Positions 46,311-55,610 of a stretch of 64,000 nt of DNA are shown here, piece by piece; within the stretch, counting starts at the first letter, position 1; each line of letters starts with the position of its first letter. The translations under genes and the position numbers were made by a program. The DNA comes from Flammeovirga yaeyamensis (GTDB lineage Bacteria > Bacteroidota > Bacteroidia > Cytophagales > Flammeovirgaceae). Location: positions 3,333,501-3,397,500 of the forward strand of contig NZ_CP076132.1 in NCBI RefSeq assembly GCF_018736045.1, written 5' to 3'. The notes beneath the pieces are model-generated. The model saw only the letters and a program-made list of their open reading frames with translations. It was not told the origin of the DNA and did no database searches.

Positions 46311-46766
46311 CTACCATGTAGTTGATTTTAAATCAATGGCAGCTCTTAAAATATCTCTTCTACTTACTTGTCCAATAAGCTTTCCTTTTTTAACAATTGG
46401 ATATCTTCTATATGATGAGTTCTTAAAAAGCATCGCTACTTCTACCACATCTCTGTCGGGGGTGATAGACATTACCGCTTTTGTCATGTAATCTTTTACT
46501 CTACCCTGTGATGCAGGGAAGTTAAGATATCTGCTTTCTAGAACAATGTGTAAACAGTCTTTTTCGGATAACATTCCTACCAAATCTCCCTCATCGTTAA
46601 TTACCGGAGCACCAGAGATTTTTTTCTCTACAAGTACTTCCATTGCTTCTTCAATAAATTGGTCTGGTTTGAATACGATTAGTTTTTTTGTCATGTACTG
46701 ATCAACCGATGGATACGGTTTAACATCATGTGGATCTTCAATGAGACGTTTTGGTGTAAAATTCAT
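46311..46766 (-). CDS. CBS domain pair protein
   Basis: The 151-residue protein consists of two CBS motifs (about 18-75 and 88-147): QYMTKKLIVFKPDQFIEEAMEVLVEKKISGAPVIND and DYMTKAVMSITPDRDVVEVA with RRYPIVKKGKLIGQVSRRDILRA. Tandem CBS domains bind adenine nucleotides and act as energy or ligand sensors. There is no attached enzyme domain, so its target is unknown. It is transcribed alone, with a terminator after it. The IGQVSRRDILR ending is typical of stand-alone CBS proteins. Confidence 0.9.
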   Translation of the reverse strand: MNFTPKRLIEDPHDVKPYPSVDQYMTKKLIVFKPDQFIEEAMEVLVEKKISGAPVINDEGDLVGMLSEKDCLHIVLESRYLNFPASQGRVKDYMTKAVMSITPDRDVVEVAMLFKNSSYRRYPIVKKGKLIGQVSRRDILRAAIDLKSTTW

Positions 46767-46936
46767 ATTTATAGATTATTTAAATGAGTAAAAAGTTAAT
46801 GGTTGATTCATTAGGAGGATTTCCTCACTAATCAATCACATTTATTCTCATAATATACACAAAATCAGTCAATAATGCTAATTTACAACCCAATAACAAC
46901 AGATGTAAGTAATGTTCTATAAATAATTTTGATATT

Positions 46937-47683
46937 TTACTCAAATAATTTAAGTAACTGATTTCTATAGCTTTGACCTACTGGTAACTCTACATCACCT
47001 AAACTTAACATGTTTCCTTCCAAGCTCTCAATCTCAGATTTATTGACGATATAAGACTTATGAATTCGGATAAATTGATCATCAGGTAATTCTGATTCCA
47101 ACTTTTTTAATGACACTAAAGCAAGAATATTTTTATTAGTGGTATGAAAAGCTACATATTCCTTCTGCCCTTCCAAATATCTTAAGTGATTATATTTAAT
47201 TAGATGAAGTTTGTAATCCGCCTTTATGCTAATACTATCCTTTTTAGGAACTACTTGATCTATATTTTTTGATTGTTGCTCTAATGCTTGGTCTTCATCA
47301 GATGTTTTGGATTGAATGAGGTCGAATTGTTTTATCACTTTGTTTACCGATTGTAAAAATCTTGGAAAAGTAATTGGTTTTAGAAGGTAATCAAACGCAT
47401 TTAACTCATATCCTTTTAATGCATATTCTGAGTAAGCGGTAGTAAAAATAACCAAAGTATTGTTTAGCTGAATTGATTCAACAAACTCAATACCCGTTAA
47501 ATTAGGCATTTGAATATCAAGAAAAATTAGATCGACTTCATTGGTTTGAATAAAAGTCAGAGCATCAATTGCATTTTTAAACTCACTCAATAATTCAAGT
47601 TGAGGCACTTTTGATACATAATCTTTAATTAGGCTTCTCGCTAAATGTTCGTCGTCTACTATGATTGTTTTTATGGTCTTCAT
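46937..47683 (-). CDS. LytTR-family response regulator
   Basis: The 248-residue protein has a receiver domain (phospho-acceptor Asp in LIFLDIQMPNLTG, acidic pocket IIVDDE, conserved Lys in LLKPI) and a C-terminal LytTR DNA-binding domain (HLIKYNHLRYLEGQKEYVAFHT, FIRIHKSYIVN). It follows the histidine kinase gene by 3 bases and the two form one operon. LytTR regulators usually bind short direct repeats upstream of target genes. The RND efflux operon lies on the other strand beyond the kinase and is a natural candidate target. Confidence 0.93.
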   Translation of the reverse strand: MKTIKTIIVDDEHLARSLIKDYVSKVPQLELLSEFKNAIDALTFIQTNEVDLIFLDIQMPNLTGIEFVESIQLNNTLVIFTTAYSEYALKGYELNAFDYLLKPITFPRFLQSVNKVIKQFDLIQSKTSDEDQALEQQSKNIDQVVPKKDSISIKADYKLHLIKYNHLRYLEGQKEYVAFHTTNKNILALVSLKKLESELPDDQFIRIHKSYIVNKSEIESLEGNMLSLGDVELPVGQSYRNQLLKLFE

Positions 47684-47686
47684 TTA

Positions 47687-48760
47687 TTATGCATTAAAAT
47701 GAATAACTAATTTAACTTCAAAATGCTCTTTTTCCTCGGATATCGTTAATTGATGTGTATTCGGATATATCAATTTTAATCGCTTTTGAACGTTCTTAAT
47801 CCCAATTCCACCTTTAGTAGGATCATTATTTTTTGCAGTGTTCTTACTCTTAGAGTTTATCACACTAAAATTTAAAGACTGATTGTTTTCTGAAAGTTTT
47901 ATTTTTACATAACCTTCATCGTCTTCTTCTTCTAATCTGCTATACTTAAATGCATTTTCAACAAATGGTTCCAGAAGTACAGGAGATATTAAACGATTAT
48001 TATTCTTTACATCAATATCAAAATGTATATTCTGATTGTCTTCCGTTTTCATTTGTTGGAAATCGATGTAATTATGAAGGTAAGAGATCTCTTTGGATAG
48101 TTCTACCCTTTCTTCATTGCAATCATACAATAAATAACGCAACATTTCTGATAACTGTGCAATTTTATCAGGTGCTGTGGGCATATTCATGTAAGACAAA
48201 GAATAGATATTGTTCAATGCATTAAACAAAAAATGAGGATTGATTTGAGAACGTAGAAACTTTAACTCCGCCTCCATTTTTTCTTCCTTCAACTTCGTTT
48301 CTTTCTCCTTTCGTTTGTTATCATACTCACTTACTGTCAAAATAGTTGATATAATAATAGTAAGTAAGATAAACACACTTCCAAACCCAAAAGGATAGAT
48401 CCACTTATATTCTAATACGCCTTTTAATGGCTCTCTTAAATGTTCGTTTTCTGCAAAAAATGTTTCTTGATCCAATAACGGGAACATCATCTCGCTAAAG
48501 TATAAAGATACTTTTATGGTGATAATATAAAGTAAAATAACCGAAACTACGTACCATGCTTTCTTGCTTTTGGCAATAAATAATTTAGGTATAAGCACTT
48601 TTGAATTGACTAAAACAATCAATATGAAAACACTTATGTTTAATAAGGTTTTTGTAAAGGAATATATAGGCCCTATCCAATAATCTATCATGAACATGAA
48701 TAGAAATAGACCTAATGTAAAAAGGGCAAATTTATATGACTTGGTCAGCTTTCCGAACAT
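47687..48760 (-). CDS. LytS/YehU-type sensor histidine kinase
   Basis: The 357-residue protein has four hydrophobic segments in the N-terminal half (about residues 10-150) and no large sensor domain, then a coiled-coil linker and a His_kinase domain with the phospho-acceptor in LRSQINPHFLFNALNNIY. The ATPase part has the LEPFVENAFKYS N-box and GGIGIKNVQKRL. This is the common partner of LytTR regulators. The ligand is unknown; small membrane-bound sensors of this type often respond to envelope stress or peptides. A -7-like box at 48847-48854 may start the operon. Confidence 0.92.
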   Translation of the reverse strand: MFGKLTKSYKFALFTLGLFLFMFMIDYWIGPIYSFTKTLLNISVFILIVLVNSKVLIPKLFIAKSKKAWYVVSVILLYIITIKVSLYFSEMMFPLLDQETFFAENEHLREPLKGVLEYKWIYPFGFGSVFILLTIIISTILTVSEYDNKRKEKETKLKEEKMEAELKFLRSQINPHFLFNALNNIYSLSYMNMPTAPDKIAQLSEMLRYLLYDCNEERVELSKEISYLHNYIDFQQMKTEDNQNIHFDIDVKNNNRLISPVLLEPFVENAFKYSRLEEEDDEGYVKIKLSENNQSLNFSVINSKSKNTAKNNDPTKGGIGIKNVQKRLKLIYPNTHQLTISEEKEHFEVKLVIHFNA

Positions 48761-48846
48761 TGTTTTCTAATTTTTTATCAAATGAACAGATTGAAAGTGA
48801 TAATTAATAGGAAGTTCTACCAATAGTTAATTTTCATCTACAAAAT

Positions 48847-48854
48847 CAAAGATA
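48847..48854 (-). promoter_or_regulatory. Putative -7 box upstream of the kinase gene
   Basis: On the minus strand TATCTTTG fits TAnnTTTG, 87 bases before the kinase ATG. No clear -33 TTG was found. Confidence 0.35.
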
Positions 48855-48998
48855 TCATCAATAAACTATAAAATTGATCGTGTTCTTTGTTTTGTTGAAA
48901 ATAAAAGGGCATTGGTTGATTTAATTTATATAAGACAGGTGGTTAATGCTAATTCGCTTAAGTAGAAAAAACATATCATTACAATCATTAATATAGCA

Positions 48999-50123
48999 AT
49001 GTCTAAGAATATTATTAGCTTCCTTGGAATAGCCCTAACCGTAGGGATCACTGGATTTATTTCGTTAAAACTTATCAAAGATAAACCCACTCCCAAAAAA
49101 GCAGTTAAGCAAGAAAAAGTTATTTCGATTAAAGCAGGAAAAGTTGAATTTACTGATGTAAAGAACGACCAGTCTTTCCATGGTAGAGTAAACGCTGCAC
49201 AAACATTTATTTTATCATCAGAGGTTGCTGGCAGAATTGTTCAGACTAATGTGCGTTTAAAAGAAGGAAATACTTTTAGAAAAGGACAAAGCTTAGTTCA
49301 TGTATTTGATGAGGATGTGAAAGCTACTCTAAAGTCGAATAAATCGAGCTTTATGAATACGGTTGCTTCTATTTTAGCAGATATTAAAATTGACTATAAC
49401 GATGAATATCAAAAATGGTATGACTTCTTTACTTCAGTTAAAATAGATAAACCTCTACCTGAATTACCTAAAATTAACTCGGATCAAGAGCGTTTCTTCT
49501 TGGCCTCAAGAAATGTAATTACAGAATACTTTATGATCCAACAAGCTGAAATTAATCTAGCAAAATATAAAGTCTATGCTCCATTTAATGGAACATTCAA
49601 AACGGTTAGATTAGAAGCAGGATCTATTGTTTCTCCAGGTTCTGAAATTGGTGTTATTTCTAGAACAGATGTTTTGGAAGTAGTTGTTGAAGTGGAGCCT
49701 TTAAATGCTAAATGGATTAACAAAGGTGATAAAGTGATGGTTAAAACTGAAAGTCGTATTCCTGAAACTATTCAAGGAACGGTGATCAGAAAGTCTAAAA
49801 TTGTAGATCCACAATCACAAACTATTAAAATCTATGTAAATATTCATCCAAACTCACAAAGTGAGATTTACGAAGGTCAATTCGTTGAAGTTACTTTTAA
49901 TGGTGAAACTATTAAAGATGTGATTGAGTTACCACGTGAAGCTGTAATGGAAGGAAAATATGTATTTACTGTAGAAAATAACGCATTGGCGAAAAAAGAA
50001 ATTGTAGTGATTAAAACAAACCACGACAGCTATTTCATTCAGGGATTAAATCAAAATGATATCCTAGTTGAAGAGTCCATCTTTAACGGAAAAGAAGGTG
50101 CTAAAGTAAATATCAGAGGTTAA
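48999..50123 (+). CDS. RND efflux periplasmic adaptor (membrane fusion protein)
   Basis: The 374-residue protein has one N-terminal hydrophobic segment and the HlyD/AcrA layout: barrel-sandwich parts (SSEVAGRIVQTNVRLKEGNTFRKGQSLV and YKVYAPFNGTFKTVRLEAGSIVSPGSEIGVI), a helical hairpin between them (about 110-185), a beta-barrel and a membrane-proximal domain. It would join the pump encoded next with the TolC-like channel. No lipobox is seen, so it is anchored by the N-terminal helix. The pump gene begins 21 bases after its stop, and the pair plus TolC form an efflux operon. Confidence 0.93.
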   Translation: MSKNIISFLGIALTVGITGFISLKLIKDKPTPKKAVKQEKVISIKAGKVEFTDVKNDQSFHGRVNAAQTFILSSEVAGRIVQTNVRLKEGNTFRKGQSLVHVFDEDVKATLKSNKSSFMNTVASILADIKIDYNDEYQKWYDFFTSVKIDKPLPELPKINSDQERFFLASRNVITEYFMIQQAEINLAKYKVYAPFNGTFKTVRLEAGSIVSPGSEIGVISRTDVLEVVVEVEPLNAKWINKGDKVMVKTESRIPETIQGTVIRKSKIVDPQSQTIKIYVNIHPNSQSEIYEGQFVEVTFNGETIKDVIELPREAVMEGKYVFTVENNALAKKEIVVIKTNHDSYFIQGLNQNDILVEESIFNGKEGAKVNIRG

Positions 50124-50144
50124 TCAAATCCAAATTAAAGTAAG

Positions 50145-53100
50145 ATGAGAAAAATTGTAGAAGCATTTGTCAGAAGGCCGTTTTACGCCCACATGTCATT
50201 ATTGCTGATCATAGTACTAGGTGGATTTGCGATTTTCCAAATGAAAAAAGCTTCATTTCCACTATTAGAATCAAGAATTATTACAGTTACTGTCGCCTAC
50301 CAAGGTGCTTCACCAAAAGAAATGGATGAAGGGGTAACTACATTGATTGAAAATAAAATCAAAGGTATTCCGGGCATTAAAGAAACTAAATCTGTTTCTG
50401 CAGAAAACATTGCCACGGTAACCATCACTACTCAAGCAAAAGCTGATATTGATGAAGTACTTACGGATGTCAAAAACGCAGTAGATGGTATTTCCAACTT
50501 CCCTGCCGGTGCTGAAAAACCTTCAGTAGCCAAGAAAAGAGAAGTTACAAGTGCCATGTATTTGGACTTAAAAGGTGATGACCTCCGTACTATTAAAGAG
50601 TATGCGCAACGTATTGAAGACGATTTCTTAGCTTCAGGAATCATCTCTCAGATTTCAATTTCTGGGTACCCTAACACGGAAATTTCTATTGAGGTTGATG
50701 AAGATTTATTACGTCGATACAATATTTCTATCGACGACATCAAACAAGCTATTGCGAGTAATAATATTGATGTAACAGGTGGTACGATTAAAAACTCTCG
50801 TGAAGAGATTTCAGTACTGGCAAGATATAGATCAGCAGATGCTGAAGACATCAAAAACATTGTTGTTCGTGCTACTGCAGACGGTAGAGTTCTAAAAGTA
50901 GGCGATCTAGCTGATGTACATTTCCAGTTTGAAGACGTTCCAAATGCGGTATGGAATAAAGGAAAAAGAAATATTTCTATCCAACTTCAAAAACTGAATA
51001 CAGAAGATCTTCAAATGATCTCTGAATATGTAAATGATTATGTTGAGGAATTTAATGCTTCCCATGATGATGCAGAAATGATGATCAGTTTTGACTTCCT
51101 TACTATCGTAAATTCTCGTTTAGACACCCTGATTGAAAACGGTTTAATGGGTATTGTGTTAGTAATTATCACTTTATCATTATTCTTAAGCTTTAGATTG
51201 TCGTTATGGGTAGCTTGGGGTATTCCAAGTTCATTCTTGGGTATGTTTATTTTCGCTTCATTATTGGGTGTTACATTAAACATGATCTCCCTTTTCGGTA
51301 TGATCTTGATTATTGGTATCCTTGTAGATGATGGTATTGTAATTGGCGAGAATATATTTACGCATTACGAAATGGGTAAATCCCCTATTAGAGCCGCAAT
51401 TGATGGCACAATGGAAGTAATTCCTGCCGTTTTAACATCAGTATCTACGACAATTATCGCCTTCTTCCCTTTCTTATTCTTAGAATCAGGTTTGGAAATG
51501 ATGAGTGAAATGGCATTGGTGGTGATCCTCTGTTTATTGTTCTCATTATTCGAAGGTATGTTCCTTCTTCCTGCCCACGTAAGTAACCCTAAAGTACTTA
51601 CGCCAAGAAAAGAGAAAAGTAAATTCAATACTGTAAGAGAGAAATTGGACAAAGTAATCTTTGCTTTTAGAGATAAAGTCTATGTTCCAATTTTAAGATT
51701 CTTATTAAATTATAAATGGTTTGGTTTATCCATCCCTACAGCTGCAATTATTCTAACTGTAGGATTAATTGGTGGCCGTGTGATAGAAATGACTTTCTTC
51801 CCTGCTCCTCCAGGTGATTTCTTTAATATCGATTTGGCCTTAAAACCAGGTATTCACCAAGACAGTACGAAAGAGTATTTGATTAGATATGAAAATATTG
51901 CTTGGGAAGCCAATGACATTCTTAAAGAAGAGAACAATACAGATTTCGACTTTATCAAAACATCTTTTGTGAGTATAGGTAACGCCTTTAATGGTGCAGA
52001 GACTGGTACACATACAGGTCAGGTCTTCGTTATTCTTGAGGATCTTTCTGAATCTCCTATTGATGTGAGTACCATTCAAGCAAAGATTCATGAAATGATT
52101 GGTGAGGAACCTACTGCTCGTAAATTATCGGTCGGTGCCAATAATATGTGGGGTGCTCCTGTATCCATCTCCTTGCTTGGTCATGAATACGATCAATTAG
52201 AGGGTGCTGCAGATTTCTTAAAAACAGAACTAAACAAACAAGCTGCACTATACAATGTAATGGACAACAACCAAATTGGTGGTCAGGAAATCCGTTTAAC
52301 ATTGAAACCTAAAGCTTATGCACTTGGGTTTACGGAAGCCAGTTTGATGACACAAGTAAGAAACGGTTTCTTCGGTGCAGAGGCACAAAGACTTCAGGTA
52401 AATAAAGATGAGATCCGTATATATGTTCGTTACAAGAAGGACAATAGAAGTACTCTAGGTGATCTAGAAAGAATGCGTATCCGTACAATGGATGGAATGT
52501 ATCCTCTAGCTCAGCTAGCTGATTTCGAAGTAACACGTGGTCCGGTGGCCATTAACCACTACAACGGTGAAAAAGAAATTAGAGTAGAAGCTTTCCTATT
52601 GAATGCTAACGATCCAAGTATTCCTATCATTGAAGAAGTGGAAAGAACGGTTCTACCGGTAATGAAAGAAATGTATCCTGATGTTCGAACGGAGTATCAA
52701 GGTCAGTTAAAATCGTCGAAAGAAGATTCAACAGAGTTATTTAACTACTTCATTATTGCCTTCTTATTTATCGTAATGATTTTGATGTTCCACTTTAGAT
52801 CATTCACGCAAGCAATTATGATTCTAGCAATGATTCCTTTAGGAGTAATTGGTGCAATGTGGGGTCATGGTATCGAAGGTCAAGCTATTTCGATGTTCTC
52901 AATCCTTGGTATGGTCGCCTTATCAGGTACGATTATCAATGATGCTGTAGTTTACTTATCTAAATTTAATCAAGATCTACTCGCTGGGTTATCATTTGAT
53001 GACGCCTTAATCAATGCTGGTAAATCAAGATTTAGACCTATTTTATTAACTACACTAACTACAACAATTGGTTTGTATCCAATGATCTTGGAAACTTCGG

Positions 53101-53363
53101 TTCAAGCAAGATTCTTGGTTCCTGTAGCCGTATCCTTATCCTACGGTATTTTGATTGGTACCACTTTCATTCTACTTATCCTTCCTGTTTTAGTAAAAAT
53201 AGTAAATGATATCCGAAGAGGTAAAAAACAAATCTTTACTGGTAAGAAACCAACAAGAGAAGAAGTAGAAAATGTATTTACTGAAATCGCTGCGGAAAAA
53301 GCAATGGAACAAGTAAATGAAGCATTGGCAACTGATCAACATAAAGGTTTAGTCAATCATTAA
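50145..53363 (+). CDS. RND-family efflux transporter permease
   Basis: The 1072-residue pump has the 12-helix RND plan with two large periplasmic loops (about 35-325 and 555-860). Helix 4 contains GILVDDGIVIGENIF with the paired Asp residues for proton relay, and the second half has ALSGTIINDAVVYLSKF. The N terminus (RRPFYAHMSLLLIIVLGGFAIFQMKKASFP) and ITVTVAYQGASPKEMDEGV are typical of AcrB/CzcA-like pumps. The Asp pair fits proton-driven export of organic compounds, but the substrate cannot be read from the sequence. A long hairpin separates it from the TolC gene. Confidence 0.95.
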   Translation: MRKIVEAFVRRPFYAHMSLLLIIVLGGFAIFQMKKASFPLLESRIITVTVAYQGASPKEMDEGVTTLIENKIKGIPGIKETKSVSAENIATVTITTQAKADIDEVLTDVKNAVDGISNFPAGAEKPSVAKKREVTSAMYLDLKGDDLRTIKEYAQRIEDDFLASGIISQISISGYPNTEISIEVDEDLLRRYNISIDDIKQAIASNNIDVTGGTIKNSREEISVLARYRSADAEDIKNIVVRATADGRVLKVGDLADVHFQFEDVPNAVWNKGKRNISIQLQKLNTEDLQMISEYVNDYVEEFNASHDDAEMMISFDFLTIVNSRLDTLIENGLMGIVLVIITLSLFLSFRLSLWVAWGIPSSFLGMFIFASLLGVTLNMISLFGMILIIGILVDDGIVIGENIFTHYEMGKSPIRAAIDGTMEVIPAVLTSVSTTIIAFFPFLFLESGLEMMSEMALVVILCLLFSLFEGMFLLPAHVSNPKVLTPRKEKSKFNTVREKLDKVIFAFRDKVYVPILRFLLNYKWFGLSIPTAAIILTVGLIGGRVIEMTFFPAPPGDFFNIDLALKPGIHQDSTKEYLIRYENIAWEANDILKEENNTDFDFIKTSFVSIGNAFNGAETGTHTGQVFVILEDLSESPIDVSTIQAKIHEMIGEEPTARKLSVGANNMWGAPVSISLLGHEYDQLEGAADFLKTELNKQAALYNVMDNNQIGGQEIRLTLKPKAYALGFTEASLMTQVRNGFFGAEAQRLQVNKDEIRIYVRYKKDNRSTLGDLERMRIRTMDGMYPLAQLADFEVTRGPVAINHYNGEKEIRVEAFLLNANDPSIPIIEEVERTVLPVMKEMYPDVRTEYQGQLKSSKEDSTELFNYFIIAFLFIVMILMFHFRSFTQAIMILAMIPLGVIGAMWGHGIEGQAISMFSILGMVALSGTIINDAVVYLSKFNQDLLAGLSFDDALINAGKSRFRPILLTTLTTTIGLYPMILETSVQARFLVPVAVSLSYGILIGTTFILLILPVLVKIVNDIRRGKKQIFTGKKPTREEVENVFTEIAAEKAMEQVNEALATDQHKGLVNH

Positions 53364-53377
53364 TAAATATTGAAATG

Positions 53378-53426
53378 ATGATTCAGAAGGATGTGGGGTG
53401 TTTTCAAAAGCATCTTTCTGAATCAT
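53378..53426 (+). promoter_or_regulatory. Strong intercistronic hairpin between pump and TolC genes
   Basis: ATGATTCAGAAGGATG (53378-53393) pairs with CATCTTTCTGAATCAT (53411-53426), 16 pairs with one wobble, around a 17-base loop. No long T-run follows, so it looks more like an RNA-stability or partial attenuation element than a full terminator. Confidence 0.65.
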
Positions 53427-53444
53427 TTCTAACAACAGACTTCA

Positions 53445-54770
53445 ATGAAAAAAATATTCATATACTTAGGAATTACTTTGATCTCTATAAGCAGTATTTT
53501 CGCTCAGAGTAAAAGTGATAGCTTGGTCACTCAAACAGTTAATTTAAGTCTTGCTGATGCGATTTCAGAAGGTTTAGAAAATAATTATGACATTAAGATC
53601 GCTAAGGAAAATGTAGATATTTCTGAAATCAATAACACTTTGGAAAACGCGGGATTATATCCAACAGTATCTACAGATTTAGGATGGAATCATAACTGGT
53701 CCCATGCCATGAATTCCAACTTAGGGATTATCACTCCTTCGGTAAAAACCAACTTTACAATTTTTAATGGCTTCCAAGTTTGGATCAATAAAAGTCAGTT
53801 AGAAGAGTTGCAAAACTATTCTGAGGGTAACGCCCAAGTAGTGATAGAAAATACAATTAAGGATATCATTATTGGATATTTCGAAGCACTTTTAGAACAA
53901 CAACGTTTAGATGTTACCGAACAATTAGCAGCCCTTTCGAAAGAAAGATATGACTATACTATGTCGCAAAAAGAATTAGGGCAAGCGGTAACCTATGATG
54001 TACTTCAAGCACAAAATGCTTGGCTGGAAGATCGAAGAAATTCATTAGAACAAAAAAATAAACTTCAAGTGAAATTAAGAGACTTGAACTTTATTATGGG
54101 TGTTCCTCAAGCAGAACAAGTGTTATTTAGCCTTACCGAAAGTTTTGAGGCCGTTGAAAAAGATTATCTTTTATCAGATCTAATTGAGAGAGTGAATGCC
54201 GATAACTCTACTTTGAAAAACAATTATATCAATCAGATCATCAAACAAAAAGATATTGAATTGGCTAAAGCAGCGTTTATGCCTAACCTATCTGGTACTG
54301 CAAACTACCAATATACGGCGAACTATGGTGGTGCAGAAGGTATTCCCAACTTCAACATTGATGGTATGAGTGGTGCTGTAGGTGCTACCTTATCTATTCC
54401 AATTTATATGGGAGGTAGCAGAAGACGTGCAAAACAAATTGCAGTAATCAATAAGCAAATTGCTGATATTGAGACACAACAAATGTCGCATAGTTTGAAT
54501 AATCAAATGATGCAGGTTTACGATACCTATGTTCTTCAGAGAGAAATTTTAGAATTGACAGAAGAACAAGTTACCGCTGCTCAAATGAACATGGATATGT
54601 CGACTGAAAGATATAGAAATGGACAAATCAACTCATTTAACTTGAGAGATGTTCAAATTCAATATTTAGATGCTCAAAATTCGAGATTAACAGCCATCTA
54701 TAATTTGATATCTACCAATACGGAGATTGTCCGTTTGACAGGTGGAATTATTGATGCTTATTCTGAATAG
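53445..54770 (+). CDS. TolC-family outer-membrane efflux channel
   Basis: The 441-residue protein has a signal peptide (ISISSIFAQ) and two TolC repeats of long helices with intervening strands: SLADAISEGLENNYDIKIAKENV and later a second such unit near LIERVNADNSTLKNNYINQIIKQKDIELAKA. LSIPIYMGGSRRRAKQIAVIN is typical of the family. It should form the outer-membrane exit for the RND pump encoded just before it. A terminator follows about 80 bases after its stop. Confidence 0.93.
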   Translation: MKKIFIYLGITLISISSIFAQSKSDSLVTQTVNLSLADAISEGLENNYDIKIAKENVDISEINNTLENAGLYPTVSTDLGWNHNWSHAMNSNLGIITPSVKTNFTIFNGFQVWINKSQLEELQNYSEGNAQVVIENTIKDIIIGYFEALLEQQRLDVTEQLAALSKERYDYTMSQKELGQAVTYDVLQAQNAWLEDRRNSLEQKNKLQVKLRDLNFIMGVPQAEQVLFSLTESFEAVEKDYLLSDLIERVNADNSTLKNNYINQIIKQKDIELAKAAFMPNLSGTANYQYTANYGGAEGIPNFNIDGMSGAVGATLSIPIYMGGSRRRAKQIAVINKQIADIETQQMSHSLNNQMMQVYDTYVLQREILELTEEQVTAAQMNMDMSTERYRNGQINSFNLRDVQIQYLDAQNSRLTAIYNLISTNTEIVRLTGGIIDAYSE

Positions 54771-54851
54771 AAATTAAGATACTACATCGTAATTAAATAT
54801 ATAATCAGAATTATCAATTGCATTAGAGATAATGCAGAATTGGAACAATGG

Positions 54852-54884
54852 AATCTGACTTGATATTATCGGGTCAGATTTTTT
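54852..54884 (+). terminator. Terminator of the efflux operon
   Basis: AATCTGAC (54852-54859) pairs with GTCAGATT (54873-54880), followed by TTTT. It ends the adaptor-pump-TolC transcript. Confidence 0.7.
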
Positions 54885-54926
54885 ACATTTAAATAAAATT
54901 AAATTAGAAATAAACAAAACCTTATT

Positions 54927-55448
54927 TTGATTGAATTAAGACCAATACAAAAAGAAAATGTCAACTCATTTTATCAGTGGCTCAATGACGAAGAAGTCAT
55001 CAAATATTCTCTATCTCTTTTTCAGAAGCTGAATAGTAAAGAGGAAATTCAAAAATGGTTTAACACAATAATTGATGATCGAGTGAATCTCAATAAAGGG
55101 ATTTACATTAAGGGTACAAATATTTTTATTGGGTATGCTGGCATCAGTAACATCTCCACCACAAATAAATCTGGTGAGTATTATATATTTATTGGTGATA
55201 AAGACTGTTGGGGTAAAGGTTATGGTACAGCAACAACTACAGAAATTATTAAAATTGGGTTTACTGAAATGGAACTGAATCAGATAATGTTGACGGTTTC
55301 TGAACCCAATACAGGTGGCTTAAAAGCTTATCAAAAAGCAGGATTTAAACTTGAAGGACGACTAAGACAAGCAGCTTTCAGAGATCATGAATTTCATGAT
55401 AAAATAGTCATGTCTATTTTGAAAGAAGAGTATCAAGAAAAGATATAA
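54927..55448 (+). CDS. GNAT-family N-acetyltransferase with TTG start
   Basis: The 173-residue protein is a RimJ/RimL-type GNAT acetyltransferase: LRPIQKENVNSFYQWLNDEEVI, then the acetyl-CoA site DKDCWGKGYGTATTTEII and LTVSEPNTGGLKAYQKAGFKLEGRLRQA. Possible substrates are a protein N terminus, an aminoglycoside-like drug or a small amine; none can be chosen. No ATG precedes the conserved N terminus and an in-frame stop lies at 54900-54902, so the start must be TTG at 54927, which gives MIELRPIQ. Its promoter should lie between the efflux terminator and this codon. Confidence 0.87.
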   Translation: MIELRPIQKENVNSFYQWLNDEEVIKYSLSLFQKLNSKEEIQKWFNTIIDDRVNLNKGIYIKGTNIFIGYAGISNISTTNKSGEYYIFIGDKDCWGKGYGTATTTEIIKIGFTEMELNQIMLTVSEPNTGGLKAYQKAGFKLEGRLRQAAFRDHEFHDKIVMSILKEEYQEKI

Positions 55449-55584
55449 TCTCAGAACCTTTTTCTAAGTTTTGTGTTTATAATAGTAAACAGTGTTGCTC
55501 CTAACACTTTAAATTTGTATATTTAGTTAAAGAAATTAAGTTGTGATTTTGGATGTACAGGTGCATAGTATGCCAAATTACAGC

Positions 55585-55610
55585 AAAGGCTATTCGAAAG
55601 AGTAGCCTTT
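55585..55610 (-). terminator. Terminator after the MATE gene
   Basis: AAAGGCTA (55585-55592) pairs with TAGCCTTT (55603-55610) on the minus strand; the stem reaches into the stop codon of the MATE gene and the T-run is short. Confidence 0.55.
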
